A DNA stretch of 7,328 nucleotides. Origin: Flavobacteriia bacterium (lineage in GTDB: Bacteria; Bacteroidota; Bacteroidia; Flavobacteriales; Flavobacteriaceae). This document shows, piece after piece, positions 6,504 through 7,328 of the stretch. The notes under the pieces are model-generated. The model did no database searches. It had not been told where the DNA came from and was given only the letters and a program-made list of their open reading frames with translations. The first letter of the stretch is position 1, and each line of letters starts with the position of its first letter. A program made the position numbers and the translations under genes. The DNA lies in the NCBI GenBank assembly GCA_030626085.1, contig DAOUPQ010000095.1, forward strand, positions 1-7,328, written 5' to 3'.

Positions 6504-6631
6504 AGTCAACTACATTTCGTGATTCTATAAGGAATAATAAACAGCAACTACCTCAATTTAAGCGTACCAATATTGATAGTGACCTATACTTCTAGGATCA
6601 AACCAAACATTAACCTTAAATATATTAAATC

Positions 6632-7171
6632 ATGAAAAAAACCACAATTTTTTTTACCATTTTATTAATTAGTTTCAGTTTCGCTTCTTGTGATGAAGAA
6701 GATATTATTAAAATTCTTCCTGATTTTGATGTTAATCTAATTGACACTGAAATCATCCCGGTACATGTAGATCAGACAAATGGAGAATGGGCTACGTTTA
6801 CAAATAGTGTACAAATAAGTATTATTAATAATGATACTAAAGATTATCTCAACAAGATAAAAAATGTTAAAATTAATAAGTTAAGTTACAAAATTATAAA
6901 CTTTAACGGTGATCCCATTGGTGAAGTTGATGCTTCATTTTGGGTAGACAATAGTGTTTCGTTAAACAATGCATTTGTCGTACAAACATCAGCAAATAAT
7001 GGTACGATTTATCAGATTACTGATGTGGATGAACTTAGTAGAATAGCTAACGCATTACTTGCCAATAATACGATTACAGTTAAATACTCCGGAAATGCCT
7101 TGTGCGATGATGATGATATGGATTTTGATGTAGAAGTTACATTAGATGCAAAGATAACCATTGATCCATAA
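6632..7171 (+). CDS. Lipoprotein of unknown function, probably surface-exposed
   Basis: A 179-residue protein with a lipoprotein signal peptide: MKK, a hydrophobic run, then lipobox FASC with Cys20 as the lipidated residue. The cysteine is followed by DEED (21-24). Acidic residues just after the cysteine resemble the lipoprotein export signal that sends Bacteroidota lipoproteins to the outer face of the outer membrane, so surface display is likely by inference. The remainder is rich in alternating polar and hydrophobic stretches, suggesting a beta-sandwich, with an acidic CDDDDMDFD (158-166) before the last strands (VEVTLDAKITI) that might bind a cation. I do not recognise a named family. It has a 394-bp upstream region and its own terminator, so it is probably monocistronic. 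ATG 6632 is chosen because it begins the signal peptide exactly. Confidence 0.8.
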   Translation: MKKTTIFFTILLISFSFASCDEEDIIKILPDFDVNLIDTEIIPVHVDQTNGEWATFTNSVQISIINNDTKDYLNKIKNVKINKLSYKIINFNGDPIGEVDASFWVDNSVSLNNAFVVQTSANNGTIYQITDVDELSRIANALLANNTITVKYSGNALCDDDDMDFDVEVTLDAKITIDP

Positions 7172-7217
7172 TTTATTTGGCAATTATTTTAATGAATAAA
7201 AAAAAGTTGAGTTGATT

Positions 7218-7249
7218 TAAATCTTGTCATTATACTTTGGCAAGATTTA
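7218..7249 (+). repeat. Hairpin after the lipoprotein gene
   Basis: TAAATCTTG (7218-7226) and CAAGATTTA (7241-7249) are perfect 9-bp inverted repeats. Pairing extends inward by a G-U, a C-G and an A-T pair, leaving a loop of about 8 nt. There is no T-run after it, so it is not itself a terminator; it stands 1 bp before the terminator stem and may protect the mRNA 3' end. Confidence 0.45.
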
Positions 7250-7250
7250 G

Positions 7251-7290
7251 AAAAAGCCAGTAAAATTATTTTTACTGGCTTTTTTATTTT
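7251..7290 (+). terminator. Strong intrinsic terminator downstream of the lipoprotein gene
   Basis: AAAAAGCCAGTAAAA (7251-7265) pairs perfectly with TTTTACTGGCTTTTT (7270-7284) over 15 bp with a 4-nt TTAT loop, followed by ATTTT. The core is AGCCAGT/ACTGGCT, and the A- and T-tracts on either side allow it to work in both directions, so it could also end a convergent gene lying beyond the window. Confidence 0.9.
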
Positions 7291-7328
7291 TAAAAACAGT
7301 TTACATTTTTATATCACTTTTACCCCCT
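7291..7328. other. Window end, no feature seen
   Basis: The last 38 bases after the terminator are AT-rich and contain no supported start, stop-linked frame or structure. They probably belong to the next intergenic stretch or the tail of a convergent gene. Confidence 0.4.

Larger units (their letters stand above)
6238..6631. other. 394-bp AT-rich divergent intergenic region
   Basis: It separates the divergent mobA-like (minus) and lipoprotein (plus) starts and must hold promoters for both. Seen: a perfect palindrome at 6349-6358, the motif TTAAGTC at 6264-6270 and again at 6352-6358, a direct repeat GAATTATT at 6370-6377 and 6405-6412, and one exact TAnnTTTG match on the plus strand at 6496-6503. 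No exact TAnnTTTG match was found for the minus-strand operon. No GC-rich folded RNA, tRNA or convincing gene was seen; a 19-codon frame at 6433-6492 is probably chance. Confidence 0.6.

Noticed and set aside
6238..6631. Moco riboswitch upstream of the mobA-like operon
   Set aside because: No GC-containing multi-stem structure is visible; the region is almost uniformly AT-rich.

Overview
The window is AT-rich DNA that most resembles a member of the Bacteroidota, probably class Flavobacteriia. The grounds are protein style rather than a marker gene: a DUF1835 protein, a membrane-anchored MutS-like ATPase, a MobA with an N-terminal extension starting near a NEIAILGT motif, a ThiF/MoeB protein of the SANLRDAFP type, a lipoprotein with an acidic stretch right after the lipobox cysteine, and A/T-rich leaders mostly without Shine-Dalgarno sequences. 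There is no rRNA, tRNA, CRISPR array, transposase or phage gene.

Layout. Plus strand, 1-1295: the 3' end of moaD (ending in Gly-Gly), moaE, and a secreted alpha/beta-hydrolase. Minus strand, 6237 down to 1292: a MobB-like/MobA fusion, a DUF1835 protein whose start overlaps the fusion's stop by 8 bp, a MoeB/ThiF-type E1 enzyme with a C-terminal rhodanese-like domain, then, after a 99-bp gap holding a GC-rich repeat, a membrane MutS-like ATPase. The two runs converge and their stop codons overlap by 4 bp at 1292-1295. A 394-bp AT-rich intergenic region (6238-6631) separates the start of the minus-strand run from a plus-strand lipoprotein gene (6632-7171). That gene is followed by two hairpins, the second a strong intrinsic terminator.

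How the genes work together. Five of the eight genes can be joined into the late steps of molybdenum-cofactor (Moco) synthesis. MoaD and MoaE form molybdopterin (MPT) synthase. The E1-rhodanese protein would adenylate the Gly-Gly end of MoaD and possibly also deliver sulfur to it, in the manner of eukaryotic MOCS3/Uba4. The MobA fusion would attach GMP (or CMP) to Mo-MPT. The DUF1835 protein sits inside this operon with no known function and is the main candidate for an undescribed component. The hydrolase, the MutS-like ATPase and the lipoprotein have no evident link to Moco.

Most genes are recognisable family members. The points worth following are the embedded DUF1835 gene, the degenerate P-loop domain on MobA, the unusual E1-rhodanese fusion without zinc cysteines, the repeat at 3089-3131, and the membrane MutS relative.
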